This document shows positions 1 through 8,618 of a stretch of DNA of 48,827 nucleotides, piece by piece. The DNA is from Flavobacteriales bacterium. GTDB taxonomy: Bacteria > Bacteroidota > Bacteroidia > Flavobacteriales_D > Sanyastnellaceae. The notes under the pieces were generated by a model, which was not told where the DNA came from, did not search any database, and was given only the letters and a program-made list of their open reading frames with translations. Location: the NCBI GenBank assembly GCA_947488195.1, contig CANKYR010000005.1, positions 1 to 48,827 of the forward strand, written 5' to 3'. Within the stretch, counting starts at the first letter, position 1, and each line of letters starts with the position of its first letter. A program made the translations under genes and the position numbers.

Positions 1-1254
1 ACGGGTATTCATCATCCGTCTGGTGACTTAAAAAAGATTTCATTCGAAAACAATGCGGTTCCGCAGGGAACATGGTCTGGAGCGCAAACATGGGATGTGC
101 AGCAATGGGATGATGGAATCACTGAAGGAGGGTCTTCAGGTTCGCCGTTATTTGATCAAAATCACAGAATTATTGGTCAATTGTTCGGTGGAGCTTCTGC
201 TTGTAACGGTTCAACTGAAAACGGTCAGGGCGATTCCTACGGTAGATTTGGTGTGAGCTGGGACGCAGGTGCTTCAGCTTCATCTCGATTGAAAGAATGG
301 CTTGATCCAGGAAATACAGGTGCACAAATTATGGATGGATATCCGACAGGTTCGGTAACGGTTCAGCTAGATGCCTCTGCTGCGAGTATTAGCAATGTCC
401 CTTCCAACGTTTGTGGCAATTCGGTTTCTCCTGTTTTATCATTAATGAATAACGGAGCTACAACCCTAACATCTTGCACAATTCAGTATACTGTTAACGC
501 AGGTTCGATTCAAACCATTAACTGGTCTGGATCAATTGCGCAGTATGCTTCGGCTAACGTAAATCTTCCAGCTATTGCACTGGTGAATGGCCCGAACACG
601 ATTAATGTGACTGTCGTTAATCCAAACGGTTCAACAGATCAGAATTCAAACAACAATTCTGTCTCGATCTCATGCAACGCTATAGTAGGCCCAACAGTAA
701 CCGTAACAGTGGACATCACTTTCGATGATTATTCGGAAGAAACTTCTTGGGAAATTCTTCAAAATGGAAACGTGCTGGCTTCATCAAATGGGTTATATCC
801 TGCCGGAGGCACTTCAATAAGCGAATCAGTATGTCTTGCTCTGGGCTGCTATGACTTTGTAATTAGCGACGATTACGGCGATGGACTTTGCTGTGCATAC
901 GGTAATGGAAGCTACGAGGTTTCTAACGCAGCAGGAACTTCATTAGCTGCCGGTGGCACTTTCACAAATTCTGAAACAACCAACTTTTGTGTTTCAGGAA
1001 ATGGCGTCGACAGTATGACTGAAACAGCCATTACACTTTATCCAAATCCTGCGCAAAATGAAATTCAATTGATCGGTGCTTTGGCAAACTCTGCCTTATA
1101 CATAATTGATGTGGCTGGAAATGTTGTTGTTTCAACAAAAACATATAGCGCGAATGTTAGAGTAGACACGTCTTCTTTGGCTAACGGATATTATATCGTG
1201 AAGTTGGTTTCTACAGGTAAAGTAGATTCTCTTCCCCTTATCATTAAAAAGTAA
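1..1254 (+). CDS. Secreted trypsin-like (lysyl endopeptidase-type) serine protease with T9SS sorting domain, 5' truncated
   Basis: The frame is open from base 1, so the gene begins upstream and the ATG at 97 in the ORF track is internal. The visible start reads GIHHPSGDLKK and is followed by the nucleophile motif GGSSGSPLFD. Both resemble the Achromobacter lysyl endopeptidase branch of family S1; His and Asp of the triad must lie upstream. After the protease domain come a CARDB-like beta domain (about residues 120-230 of the visible part), a Cys-rich beta domain (CYDFVISDDYGDGLCC), and a type A type IX sorting domain beginning LYPNPAQNEIQL and ending LPLIIKK. The product should be exported to the cell surface or medium. 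Protease class and T9SS export are well supported. Lys specificity is inference from similarity. Confidence 0.9.
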   Translation, partial: TGIHHPSGDLKKISFENNAVPQGTWSGAQTWDVQQWDDGITEGGSSGSPLFDQNHRIIGQLFGGASACNGSTENGQGDSYGRFGVSWDAGASASSRLKEWLDPGNTGAQIMDGYPTGSVTVQLDASAASISNVPSNVCGNSVSPVLSLMNNGATTLTSCTIQYTVNAGSIQTINWSGSIAQYASANVNLPAIALVNGPNTINVTVVNPNGSTDQNSNNNSVSISCNAIVGPTVTVTVDITFDDYSEETSWEILQNGNVLASSNGLYPAGGTSISESVCLALGCYDFVISDDYGDGLCCAYGNGSYEVSNAAGTSLAAGGTFTNSETTNFCVSGNGVDSMTETAITLYPNPAQNEIQLIGALANSALYIIDVAGNVVVSTKTYSANVRVDTSSLANGYYIVKLVSTGKVDSLPLIIKK

Positions 1255-1281
1255 ATAGAATCGCGTGTTTTGTGAATAAAT

Positions 1282-1306
1282 AGGGCCGGGTAACCGGCCT
1301 TTTTTA
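1282..1306 (+). terminator. Rho-independent terminator of the protease gene
   Basis: GGCCGG and CCGGCC enclose a GTAA loop, extended by a G-T and an A-T pair, followed by a run of T. It sits 28 bases after the protease stop codon. Confidence 0.85.
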
Positions 1307-1337
1307 TTGTTCGGAGCAAGTTGAAAGAGTAATTTCG
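1306..1337 (+). promoter_or_regulatory. Bacteroidota-type promoter for the glycosyltransferase operon
   Basis: ATTG at 1306-1309 is separated by 20 bases from TAATTTCG at 1330-1337. This matches the -33 TTG and -7 TAnnTTTG layout of Bacteroidota primary sigma promoters. The ATG at 1346 is only eight bases past the -7 box, so the leader would be very short. It lies immediately after the upstream terminator. Confidence 0.5.
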
Positions 1338-1345
1338 CAGGACTC

Positions 1346-2500
1346 ATGGAAAAAACATTCGCAATCTGGAATTTGAATTTCTCAACCATTGAATTGACAC
1401 TGCTTTCTGTGGTGGCAATTTCATTTCTTGCTCAGTTGTATTACAATTTTAAGTATTTTCTATCTGCAACAAAGGGAAAGAAAGCAGAAGGAGATTCGCC
1501 AGACGGCGTGTCCGTAATTGTTTGTGCTCGAAACGAAGAGGCGAACTTAATGGAGTTGATTCCAATTATCATGGAGCAAGAGTTTCAGAAATTTCAGTTG
1601 ATAGTTGTGAACGACAGCAGTTGGGATGACACCGCAGATATTCTGAAGGCACTGCAAGTCTCCTACCCAAGCATGCACATCATTGAAATAAATGAGGACA
1701 AGCAAATAATGCAAGGTAAAAAGTTTGCTTTAACCTTAGGTATTAAAGCGGCGATGTATGACGTTGTGCTTTTGACCGATGCCGATTGCAGACCCACAAG
1801 TAGCAATTGGATCACTGAAATGACAAAAGGGGTCGGAGAGAGAAAGGAAATTACATTGGGGTTTAGTGGCTACAAGAAATACCCAGGTTATTTGAATAAA
1901 TTAATACGCTTTGATGCATTTATAACAGGGCTTAATTATTTAGGTTTCGCCAAAACAGGAAGGCCCTACATGGGAGTTGGAAGGAATTTGTGTTACACGA
2001 AAACGGCTTTTTTTCGAATTGGCGGATTCCGTGCGCATTACAAATTGGCTTCTGGAGATGATGATTTGTTCGTGAAGGAAGCGTCAACGGCAAGAAATAC
2101 GCAGAATGTATTTCATTACGAAGCGCAGACTATTTCGGAACCACATAAGATATGGGCCAAATGGTCGTTTCAAAAGAAAAGACATTTTACTACGGCGCCT
2201 CTTTATAAGGGAAGTGTGAAGTTTTCTTTGATGCTTTGGCCATTGACGTATTTTCTTTTGTGGATAGCCGCCATAGCCCTTTCCATCATTTTTCCGAATC
2301 CAATCCTTTGGGCGGTTTTGGGCGGATTAATTTTCCTTCGATACCTCATTCAGTTTATTGTGTTAAATGTATCATGTAATAAGTTGAAAATTTCGAAAGA
2401 TATTCTTTGGTTATTCCCCTTGTTAGAGCATCATCTTTTTTTAGTACATTCGGTCCTTTACCTGCATAACCTCGTTCGTAAACCACAGAAATGGAATTGA
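1346..2500 (+). CDS. Membrane-anchored family 2 glycosyltransferase
   Basis: This 384-residue protein has one N-terminal membrane segment (about 13-37), a GT-A catalytic domain and two or three membrane segments near 300-370. The GT2 hallmarks are VSVIVCARNEEANL near residue 55, the metal-binding DAD at 145-147 (LLTDADCRP), and a second acidic site SGDDDLF near 237 followed by a basic, aromatic stretch. The layout is that of processive or lipid-linked sugar transferases. The acceptor and sugar cannot be read from sequence. The 3' end overlaps the sigma factor gene by 10 bp, so the two are probably co-transcribed. Confidence 0.85.
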   Translation: MEKTFAIWNLNFSTIELTLLSVVAISFLAQLYYNFKYFLSATKGKKAEGDSPDGVSVIVCARNEEANLMELIPIIMEQEFQKFQLIVVNDSSWDDTADILKALQVSYPSMHIIEINEDKQIMQGKKFALTLGIKAAMYDVVLLTDADCRPTSSNWITEMTKGVGERKEITLGFSGYKKYPGYLNKLIRFDAFITGLNYLGFAKTGRPYMGVGRNLCYTKTAFFRIGGFRAHYKLASGDDDLFVKEASTARNTQNVFHYEAQTISEPHKIWAKWSFQKKRHFTTAPLYKGSVKFSLMLWPLTYFLLWIAAIALSIIFPNPILWAVLGGLIFLRYLIQFIVLNVSCNKLKISKDILWLFPLLEHHLFLVHSVLYLHNLVRKPQKWN

Positions 2501-3099
2501 CAGATCATTTATCGGATAAAGCCAAAAAGGATTACCAGCTTGTGCTTCGTGCGTTGAACGATAAAGATCAACGAGCATACACCGAAATAATGGGTAGGTA
2601 CAAAGATTCAGTCTACTACATGTTGCTGAAGATGGTAAACAATTCTGATGATGCAGAAGACCTAACCATTGAAACGTTTAGTAAAGCATTCAAAAGGTTA
2701 GATCAATACACTCCTCAATTTGCGTTTTCAACATGGTTGTTCAAGATTGCTTCCAATCATTCCATTGATTTTATTCGAAAGAAAAGAATTAAAGCGATTT
2801 CAATCGATCAAGGATATTCGAATGAAGATGGCGAGTCATACGTAATTCCCGTAAAAGAAGATGGCCTCGATCCTGAAGAGTCCATGGAAAAAGACGAGCG
2901 AGTGCAGCGTATGCGCGATGTTGTTGAAAAATTGAAACCAAGGTACAAGCGCTTGGTTGAATTAAGATATTTTGAAGAAAAATCATACGAGGAAATCTCC
3001 GAGATTTTAGAATTACCCTTAGGAACGGTAAAAGCACAGCTCTTCCGTGCACGCGATTTCATGTTTGAATTAATGAAAACTACCAAGGGTAACTTTTAA
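2491..3099 (+). CDS. ECF-type RNA polymerase sigma factor
   Basis: This 202-residue sigma-70 family protein has only regions 2 and 4. Region 2 includes DDAEDLTIETFSKAF and the -10 recognition stretch FSTWLFKIASNHSIDFIRKK. Region 4 includes a helix-turn-helix, YEEISEILELPLGTVKAQLFRAR. A short acidic linker joins them. No anti-sigma gene is adjacent; rsmG follows directly with a TAATG overlap. Constitutive Bacteroidota ECF factors often lack an adjacent anti-sigma, so regulation by a partner is not evident here. Confidence 0.9.
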   Translation: MELTDHLSDKAKKDYQLVLRALNDKDQRAYTEIMGRYKDSVYYMLLKMVNNSDDAEDLTIETFSKAFKRLDQYTPQFAFSTWLFKIASNHSIDFIRKKRIKAISIDQGYSNEDGESYVIPVKEDGLDPEESMEKDERVQRMRDVVEKLKPRYKRLVELRYFEEKSYEEISEILELPLGTVKAQLFRARDFMFELMKTTKGNF

Positions 3100-3725
3100 T
3101 GTCAATAAGAGAAAAACTATCTCCCTACTTCACCTTTACGGAAGTTCAATGGGAACAATTTCAAAAGTTAGAGGATGTTATTTTAGATTGGAACCAACGT
3201 GTCAACGTCGTTTCAAGAAAGGATACAAGTGAATTTGTTGAGCGGCATGTTTTGCATAGCCTCAGCATTTTTAAATTCTTACCCTTCACCCCGAAATCTC
3301 ATATTCTTGATTTGGGAACAGGTGGTGGATTCCCTGGACTGCCCTTGGCAATAGCAAATCCAGAGTCGGAATTTCTATTGGTAGATAGTATCGGAAAGAA
3401 AATCATGGTCGTTAACGAAGCCATAGAATTCATAGGCCTGAAAAATGTAAAGACGATTCACGGCAGAGCAGAGGAGGTAAAGGGTCAATTCGATTTTGTG
3501 GTAAGTCGTGCTGTTTCGTCTGCTGAGGATCTTGTAACCTGGACCCAAGGCAAGTACAAAAAAGCCGATCAGAACGGTGTTCCGAACGGCTTAATTTGTT
3601 TGAAGGGAGGCGATTTAAAAGAAGAGCTTAAGTCACTTAAGAAACATGCTGAAATCTTCGATTTGTCTCAGTATTTCCCGCAAGAGTTATTCGAAACGAA
3701 GAAGCTCGTCTATATTCCTCAATAA
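3099..3725 (+). CDS. rsmG: 16S rRNA (guanine527-N7)-methyltransferase RsmG
   Basis: RsmG (GidB) transfers a methyl group from SAM to N7 of G527 of 16S rRNA. The 208-residue length is normal. The SAM-binding core is clear: ILDLGTGGGFPGLPLA (motif I), then LLVDSIGKK and a FDFVVSRAVS segment typical of the family. The ATG shares its A with the preceding TAA (TAATG), which indicates translational coupling to the sigma factor. The stop abuts the stop of the next convergent gene with no spacer. Confidence 0.95.
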   Translation: MSIREKLSPYFTFTEVQWEQFQKLEDVILDWNQRVNVVSRKDTSEFVERHVLHSLSIFKFLPFTPKSHILDLGTGGGFPGLPLAIANPESEFLLVDSIGKKIMVVNEAIEFIGLKNVKTIHGRAEEVKGQFDFVVSRAVSSAEDLVTWTQGKYKKADQNGVPNGLICLKGGDLKEELKSLKKHAEIFDLSQYFPQELFETKKLVYIPQ

Positions 3726-3932
3726 TTATTTTTGCTCAAGCGCATTTCTGAAATGGTAATGTTCCGTTACCCTGTCTTTATTTGCCTGATAAGGACGAAT
3801 TGTTCCTTTTTCATCGCTAAAAAAGCAAGGGCTGAATTTTCCTTGGTGTCCAATAGACTTTACGGCTGAACCGCAAGATGCAAGTCCAGCGCTAATTACA
3901 ACTGCTACAAAAGCTAAGGTTAGTTTGTTCAT
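3726..3932 (-). CDS. Small hypothetical lipoprotein
   Basis: This 68-residue product has a lipoprotein signal: MNKLTLAF, a hydrophobic stretch, then the lipobox LASCG with Cys at 20. The mature part is about 48 residues, polar, with one more Cys (PCFF) and no recognised domain. Small lipoproteins of this shape are common in Flavobacteriales. It is convergent with rsmG, and their stop codons are directly adjacent. I do not recognise a function. Confidence 0.7.
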   Translation of the reverse strand: MNKLTLAFVAVVISAGLASCGSAVKSIGHQGKFSPCFFSDEKGTIRPYQANKDRVTEHYHFRNALEQK

Positions 3933-3964
3933 ACTTGTTAAGTTTTAGATTATAAATGCTCTTC

Positions 3965-3999
3965 TACAAAAAAGGCACTCAAAAATTGAGAGCCTTTTC
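3965..3999. terminator. Bidirectional hairpin terminator
   Basis: AAAAGGCaCTCAA and TTGAGaGCCTTTT form a long stem with one A-A mismatch. A-rich sequence before it and T-rich sequence after it mean it can act on either strand. It lies between the response regulator gene and the small lipoprotein gene. The rest of the 160-base gap (3933-4092) holds two weaker hairpins (near 4031-4048 and 4076-4090) and no gene. Confidence 0.65.
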
Positions 4000-4092
4000 T
4001 GTAAACCTGCAAGGGAATTTTGAAACCAACACGCAGCTTGGACTGCGTAACCAACTTTAAGACGAAACGTTAAAGGCAGGGTTGCCTCTTTT

Positions 4093-4797
4093 TTAAAGAA
4101 ATTTATAACCAACCCCGCGAATCGATAAAAATCGCTTGTCTGCATTGGGATGCGACTCGAAAATTTTCCGAAAATTTAAAATGAAATTGTCAATTGTGCG
4201 GTTGTGCGTAACCGTGTCATAACCCCAAACTTTTTCAAGAATTTCTTCTCGGCTAACGGCTTCACCCTGCTTGGAAACTAAGAGTTTTAACAACATCATT
4301 TCCCGTTTAGTAATGGCAACAAGGCCTTCTGGTGTTCCTACTTCATATTTATTGAAGTGAACGGTGCAAGGGCCAATGGTAAATGTCTCTAAGTCTTCAA
4401 TGGTTCGGTGACCATCGGATTTTCGGACGATAAGTTTTTTGCTTCGAAGTAAAAGCTCCTCCCACTCAAAGGGCTTCGCTAAATAATCGTCGCCACCGAC
4501 CTTAAGTCCTTCAACTTTGTCTTTGCCTGTGCCTTTGGCTGAAAGAAAGAGCACCGGAGTTTGATTACCACCAAGTCGAAGAGTTTCGCAAATGGAAACA
4601 CCATCCATTTCAGGAAGCATAACGTCGAGAATGATTAAGTCGAAGAATTTTTCCTGAGCACTTTTGAGTGCCGACAGGCCATTCGATTCAACATGTACCT
4701 CAAATCCCTCTAATTCGAAATTGAGTTTTAACGTTTTTGCAATGGAATTCTCGTCCTCTGCAATCAATAACCGATAGATGTTCTGAGTGTTTTTCAC
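4093..4797 (-). CDS. OmpR-family two-component response regulator
   Basis: This 234-residue protein has an N-terminal receiver domain and a C-terminal winged-helix DNA-binding domain. The receiver has the acidic pair in IAEDE, the phospho-acceptor Asp58 in LILDVMLPEMDG and the conserved Lys in AKPFEW. The output domain shows ITKREMMLLKLL and the recognition-helix region THNRTIDNFILNFRKIF, ending with the usual RGVGYKFL. No histidine kinase gene is in the window, so it is an orphan here. It is divergent from menI with 38 bases between the start codons, so it could control itself and the menaquinone operon; that is inference. Confidence 0.93.
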   Translation of the reverse strand: MKNTQNIYRLLIAEDENSIAKTLKLNFELEGFEVHVESNGLSALKSAQEKFFDLIILDVMLPEMDGVSICETLRLGGNQTPVLFLSAKGTGKDKVEGLKVGGDDYLAKPFEWEELLLRSKKLIVRKSDGHRTIEDLETFTIGPCTVHFNKYEVGTPEGLVAITKREMMLLKLLVSKQGEAVSREEILEKVWGYDTVTHNRTIDNFILNFRKIFESHPNADKRFLSIRGVGYKFL

Positions 4798-4835
4798 ACC
4801 GCAAATTTATGCTACCTTGCACGCAAATTACAGTT

Positions 4836-5228
4836 ATGGAGCATAAATTCCATCCGGAAAATATGATTTCTCATTTAGGGATCGAAATATTGAAGAATGA
4901 GCCAGGTCGTGTTGAAGCAAGAATGCCCGTTGATAAACGAACCATTCAACCCTTCGGACTTCTTCATGGCGGAGCAAGTGCAGTATTGGCAGAAACAATT
5001 GGAAGCATTGGCGCTCACGAAGCGGTGAAGGCAGAGGGAGGCGTTGCAGTGGGACTAGAGCTAAACATTAATCATTTAAAATCTGCCACAACCGATTTTG
5101 TATACGGTATCGGTGAGCCTATTCATTTGGGCAGAAGCACCCAAGTGTGGGATGTGAAAATTCGCGATCATGCTGGTAGTCTAATTGCTATTGCCCGCTT
5201 AACAGTAATGGTGAAATACGCGAAATGA
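4836..5228 (+). CDS. menI: Hotdog thioesterase, probable DHNA-CoA thioesterase MenI
   Basis: DHNA-CoA thioesterase releases 1,4-dihydroxy-2-naphthoate before prenylation. The protein closely follows E. coli YdiI/MenI: EARMPVDKRTIQPFGLLHGG, then LAETIGS carrying the catalytic Glu (residue 53 from this start), and PIHLGRSTQVWDVKI. I use the ATG at 4836 (130 residues). The ORF-track start at 4737 would overlap the divergent response regulator and adds no family sequence. It overlaps menF by ATGA, and that neighbour supports MenI over a generic PaaI-type thioesterase. Confidence 0.88.
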   Translation: MEHKFHPENMISHLGIEILKNEPGRVEARMPVDKRTIQPFGLLHGGASAVLAETIGSIGAHEAVKAEGGVAVGLELNINHLKSATTDFVYGIGEPIHLGRSTQVWDVKIRDHAGSLIAIARLTVMVKYAK

Positions 5229-6091
5229 GTATTATTCGACTTCGACTTCCTCAAAATGGGTTTGAAAAAAACTCCGCTGCTGCACGTACGTTTGTTTTGA
5301 GAAGTGAATTTCGGGGTGAATTGAATTTTGTCAGTTCTGATGAACATTACATGCAGTCCGTTGAAAAAGGAATTGCCCTTATTGAGAAGGCTCAGGCAAA
5401 GAAAGTAGTATTAAGTCGAATTGTACCCTTTCCTCATCAAGGCCTTACTGCTGAGGGTATTTTTAATTCGTTCAATGAAAAATTCCCCGATGCAGCCGTG
5501 TTCGCTTTTACAGATGAGAATAACGCGCATTGGATAGGAGCAACACCCGAATTGTTGTTTCGAAAACGAGGAAACTCTTATTCAACAATAAGTCTAGCTG
5601 GAACCCGAAAGGCCGGAACGATAGAAGAATGGGGAAAGAAAGAAATAGAAGAGCAGCATCTAGTTACGGAATTCATTCAACAGGAATTGAAAGTAATCGG
5701 TGCGAGAAATATTCAATGCAACGAATTGCATACGCGCAATGCAGGTTCTATTGAGCATTTGTGCAATGAAATTTCATTTGAATACAGTGGCGATTGGAAT
5801 GAAGTCATGAATACCCTCCATCCAACTCCTGCTGTCTGCGGAATGTCAAGGGAGCAAGCCAAGGGAATCATTGAAGACTTGGAAACACACGATAGGGAAT
5901 ACTATACGGGTCTCATTGGAATAGAACAGGGAGATAATGTCGATGTATATGTCATACTCCGTTGTTTGAAGTACAGCGAGGACCTGCTTCATGTTTTTGT
6001 CGGTGCTGGAATTACAGCAGAAAGTGTCCCAACGTTTGAAGCGCGAGAAACGCGTTGGAAGGCAGAATCGTTGACTAGCGTAATTTTTTAA
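5225..6091 (+). CDS. menF: Isochorismate synthase (short form)
   Basis: MenF isomerises chorismate to isochorismate, the first committed step to menaquinone. The chorismate-binding fold is present: KKVVLSRIV (general-base Lys), GATPELLF, SLAGTRKAG, EEQHLVTEFI, HPTPAVCGM, REYYTGLIG and the C-terminal VFVGAGITAESVPTFEARET with a final Lys. At 288 residues it lacks about 60-100 N-terminal residues compared with usual isochorismate synthases, but every catalytic motif is intact. The start overlaps menI by ATGA, so the short start looks genuine. A salicylate or anthranilate role is unlikely in this operon. Confidence 0.9.
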   Translation: MSIIRLRLPQNGFEKNSAAARTFVLRSEFRGELNFVSSDEHYMQSVEKGIALIEKAQAKKVVLSRIVPFPHQGLTAEGIFNSFNEKFPDAAVFAFTDENNAHWIGATPELLFRKRGNSYSTISLAGTRKAGTIEEWGKKEIEEQHLVTEFIQQELKVIGARNIQCNELHTRNAGSIEHLCNEISFEYSGDWNEVMNTLHPTPAVCGMSREQAKGIIEDLETHDREYYTGLIGIEQGDNVDVYVILRCLKYSEDLLHVFVGAGITAESVPTFEARETRWKAESLTSVIF

Positions 6092-6138
6092 CTTTTGAAC
6101 GATTCATTCGTCGCGGTGTTTCTATCTTCGTGGCCCGC

Positions 6139-7803
6139 ATGAAAATCTCATCGAAAAAAGTAGTCTCCTATATCTTGGGTGCGCTGAAAAGTGCAGGCAT
6201 AACCGATGTTGTGCTCACTCCCGGTTCTCGAAATGCGCCGTTCAGTATTTCAATAGCGAATGATTCTTTTTTCAATGTTTTTTCTATTGTCGATGAAAGA
6301 TCAGCCGCATTTTTTGCAATGGGTCTTTCTCAGCAATCGAAGAGACCAACGGTTTTGATTTGCACAAGTGGAACGGCGTTGTTGAATTACGCTCCTGCCA
6401 TTGCAGAAGCGTATTACCAGCGTATTCCATTGCTCGTGATTTCTGCCGATAGGCCAGAGGAGTGGATCGATAGAGGAGAGGGACAGAGCATTCGTCAGAA
6501 CAATGTCTTTCAAAATTATTCAGATTATTCAGCGTGTTTGTTTGCCGATGAGAAAGAGGCTTCGATGCAGAATAGAGAAATAATTCAAAAGACTTTTCAA
6601 TACCTTCTTTCGAACAACGGTCCCGTTCATTTGAATGTACCCTTTCAAGAACCGTTGTATGAATTAATCGATTGCGAAGAACTTCCTTCATTTCAATTTG
6701 AAACGAAAGAGAAAGCGATTGATGTGTTGAAGGAAGTAAACGAAAGTCTTGAAATAATTCAGCAAGCTGAGAGAATCATGGTTCTTGTTGGGCAGCACGT
6801 TTATGAGTATTTCTCGAAGGAATTGGAGCAATTCAACCAATTGCAACAAGTTGTTGTTCTAACTGAAACGCATGCCAATGTGAACATTGAAAACGCGTTT
6901 CCTTGTATCGATAGATTAATTATGGGTTTAGGCGGAAACGCCCAACAGACTTTGGCTCCAGATGTTTTGATTACGGTTGGAACGAATATCATTTCAAGAA
7001 AAATTAAAGCAATTTTAAGAAAGGCTAAGCCGAAGCATATTCAAGTGGGATTGAATGAAAAGAAGATGGACACATTTGATTGTCTTGAACTTCAATGCAA
7101 TCTTACTCCACAAGAGTTTTACAATTCATTGAAAGAGATTGAAAGTAAATCTGAGTGGAAGAACAACTTACTTTCCATTCAAGAAAATCAAATTAAACAA
7201 GTGGAAGCTTGGTTGCCCAGTGCTCCGTTTTCCGACTTAACTGTTTTTTATTCTTTGTTGAAAGCTATTCCAAATGGAATGGATGTTCAAATGGGAAACA
7301 GTTCGGTGGTTCGATACATTCAACTTTTCAATCAGAATAAAAAGTTGACTTATTTTGGAAACCGAGGTGTCGCTGGAATAGACGGTTCAACAAGCACCGC
7401 CATTGGCGCGGCTTGGAAAACCAGGAAGCCTACTCTTTTGATTTCAGGAGATCTTTCTTTTCACTACGACAGCAATGCTTTCTGGAATAACTACCTTTCA
7501 AGTGAATTGAAAGTCATTGTCATTAACAACGGCGGTGGCGGAATTTTTAGGATTATTGACGGATCGAAAGACACCGAACATCTTGAACAGTTTTTTGAAA
7601 CATCACATAGCAGCAAGTCCATCAAAGGCATTGCAGATTTATACAGCCTGAATTATTTCTGCGCAGCGAATAATGATGAATTGAATGAAGCGTTACCTTT
7701 GTTTTTTAACCAGAGCCATGTTTCTGTGTTGGAAATATTCACACCAAAAGAAGATAATCCGAAGGCATTGGACGCCTTCTTTCAACATACACAAAAGATA
7801 TGA
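6139..7803 (+). CDS. menD: SEPHCHC synthase MenD
   Basis: MenD is a thiamine-diphosphate enzyme that joins 2-oxoglutarate to isochorismate. This 554-residue protein has the N-terminal LTPGSRNAP and [12 protein letters not shown] (activating Glu), then SADRPEEW, the central domain, and the C-terminal ThDP region [25 protein letters not shown] and [12 protein letters not shown]. The ORF track begins at a GTG (6130). I prefer the ATG at 6139 because the family usually starts at MKISSKK-like sequence. A TATCTTCG box at 6123-6130 might be an internal promoter. It overlaps menB by ATGA. Confidence 0.95.
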   Translation: MKISSKKVVSYILGALKSAGITDVVLTPGSRNAPFSISIANDSFFNVFSIVDERSAAFFAMGLSQQSKRPTVLICTSGTALLNYAPAIAEAYYQRIPLLVISADRPEEWIDRGEGQSIRQNNVFQNYSDYSACLFADEKEASMQNREIIQKTFQYLLSNNGPVHLNVPFQEPLYELIDCEELPSFQFETKEKAIDVLKEVNESLEIIQQAERIMVLVGQHVYEYFSKELEQFNQLQQVVVLTETHANVNIENAFPCIDRLIMGLGGNAQQTLAPDVLITVGTNIISRKIKAILRKAKPKHIQVGLNEKKMDTFDCLELQCNLTPQEFYNSLKEIESKSEWKNNLLSIQENQIKQVEAWLPSAPFSDLTVFYSLLKAIPNGMDVQMGNSSVVRYIQLFNQNKKLTYFGNRGVAGIDGSTSTAIGAAWKTRKPTLLISGDLSFHYDSNAFWNNYLSSELKVIVINNGGGGIFRIIDGSKDTEHLEQFFETSHSSKSIKGIADLYSLNYFCAANNDELNEALPLFFNQSHVSVLEIFTPKEDNPKALDAFFQHTQKI

Positions 7804-8618
7804 GTACACAATGGACATCCATAAAAACCTACGAGGATATTCGATTTGAATTCTATGAGGGTATAGCGAAAATTACAATCAATAGACCGCAAGTGTATAA
7901 CGCTTTCAGACCACAAACCAATGTAGAAATGATTGAGGCCATGGACATTTGTCGCGAGCGTCAAGACATTGCCGTTGTAGTTTTAACCGGTGAAGGCGAC
8001 AAAGCATTTTGTAGCGGCGGAGATCAAAACGTAAAAGGTGTTGGTGGTTATGTAGACGAGCGTGGAGTGCCTCGTTTGAATGTATTGGATTTACACAAGC
8101 GCATTCGTGAACTGCCTAAGCCCGTTATTGCTATGGTGAATGGTTATGCCATTGGAGGCGGACACGTGCTGCACGTTGTGTGTGATTTAACTATTGCTTC
8201 TGACAATGCTCGTTTCGGACAAACAGGTCCGAAGGTGGGAAGCTTCGACGCAGGCTTTGGATCGAGCTATTTGGCAAGACAAGTGGGGCAGAAGAAGGCA
8301 AGAGAGATTTGGTTTTTGTGTGAACAATACACCGCTGCTGAAGCTGAGGCAATGGGCATGGTGAACAAAGTTGTGAAGTTGGAAGAATTAGAAGCAACAA
8401 CCGTTCAATGGTGCAAGACCATCATGAAAAGAAGTCCTTTGGCCATTCGCATGATTAAGCGCGGATTGAACGCTGAATTAGATGGACAACGAGGGCTAAT
8501 GGAATTCGCAGGAGATGCGACATTACTTTATTATTTGACTGAAGAAGCACAAGAAGGAAAGAAAGCTTTTCTTGAAAAACGCGATCCCGATTTTCAACAA
8601 TTTCCGAAGTTCCCATAA
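7800..8618 (+). CDS. menB: 1,4-dihydroxy-2-naphthoyl-CoA synthase MenB
   Basis: MenB closes the second naphthoate ring from o-succinylbenzoyl-CoA. The 272-residue crotonase-fold protein shows [10 protein letters not shown], the oxyanion-hole segment [16 protein letters not shown] and [20 protein letters not shown], which is diagnostic of MenB within the crotonase superfamily. It ends with the usual [12 protein letters not shown]. It is coupled upstream to menD (ATGA) and downstream to menA (TAATG). Confidence 0.96.
   Translation: MSTQWTSIKTYEDIRFEFYEGIAKITINRPQVYNAFRPQTNVEMIEAMDICRERQDIAVVVLTGEGDKAFCSGGDQNVKGVGGYVDERGVPRLNVLDLHKRIRELPKPVIAMVNGYAIGGGHVLHVVCDLTIASDNARFGQTGPKVGSFDAGFGSSYLARQVGQKKAREIWFLCEQYTAAEAEAMGMVNKVVKLEELEATTVQWCKTIMKRSPLAIRMIKRGLNAELDGQRGLMEFAGDATLLYYLTEEAQEGKKAFLEKRDPDFQQFPKFP

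Noticed and set aside
4031-4048. Hairpin ACGCAG/CTGCGT as a riboswitch or terminator
   Set aside because: It is a single short stem without a T run or conserved motif, in a gap that already holds a better terminator.
4737-4835. Upstream extension of menI as given in the ORF track
   Set aside because: It would overlap the divergent response regulator and adds residues not seen in MenI/YdiI proteins.
5225-6091. menF as a truncated pseudogene
   Set aside because: All catalytic motifs are intact, the frame is open, and the start is coupled to menI. It looks short rather than broken.
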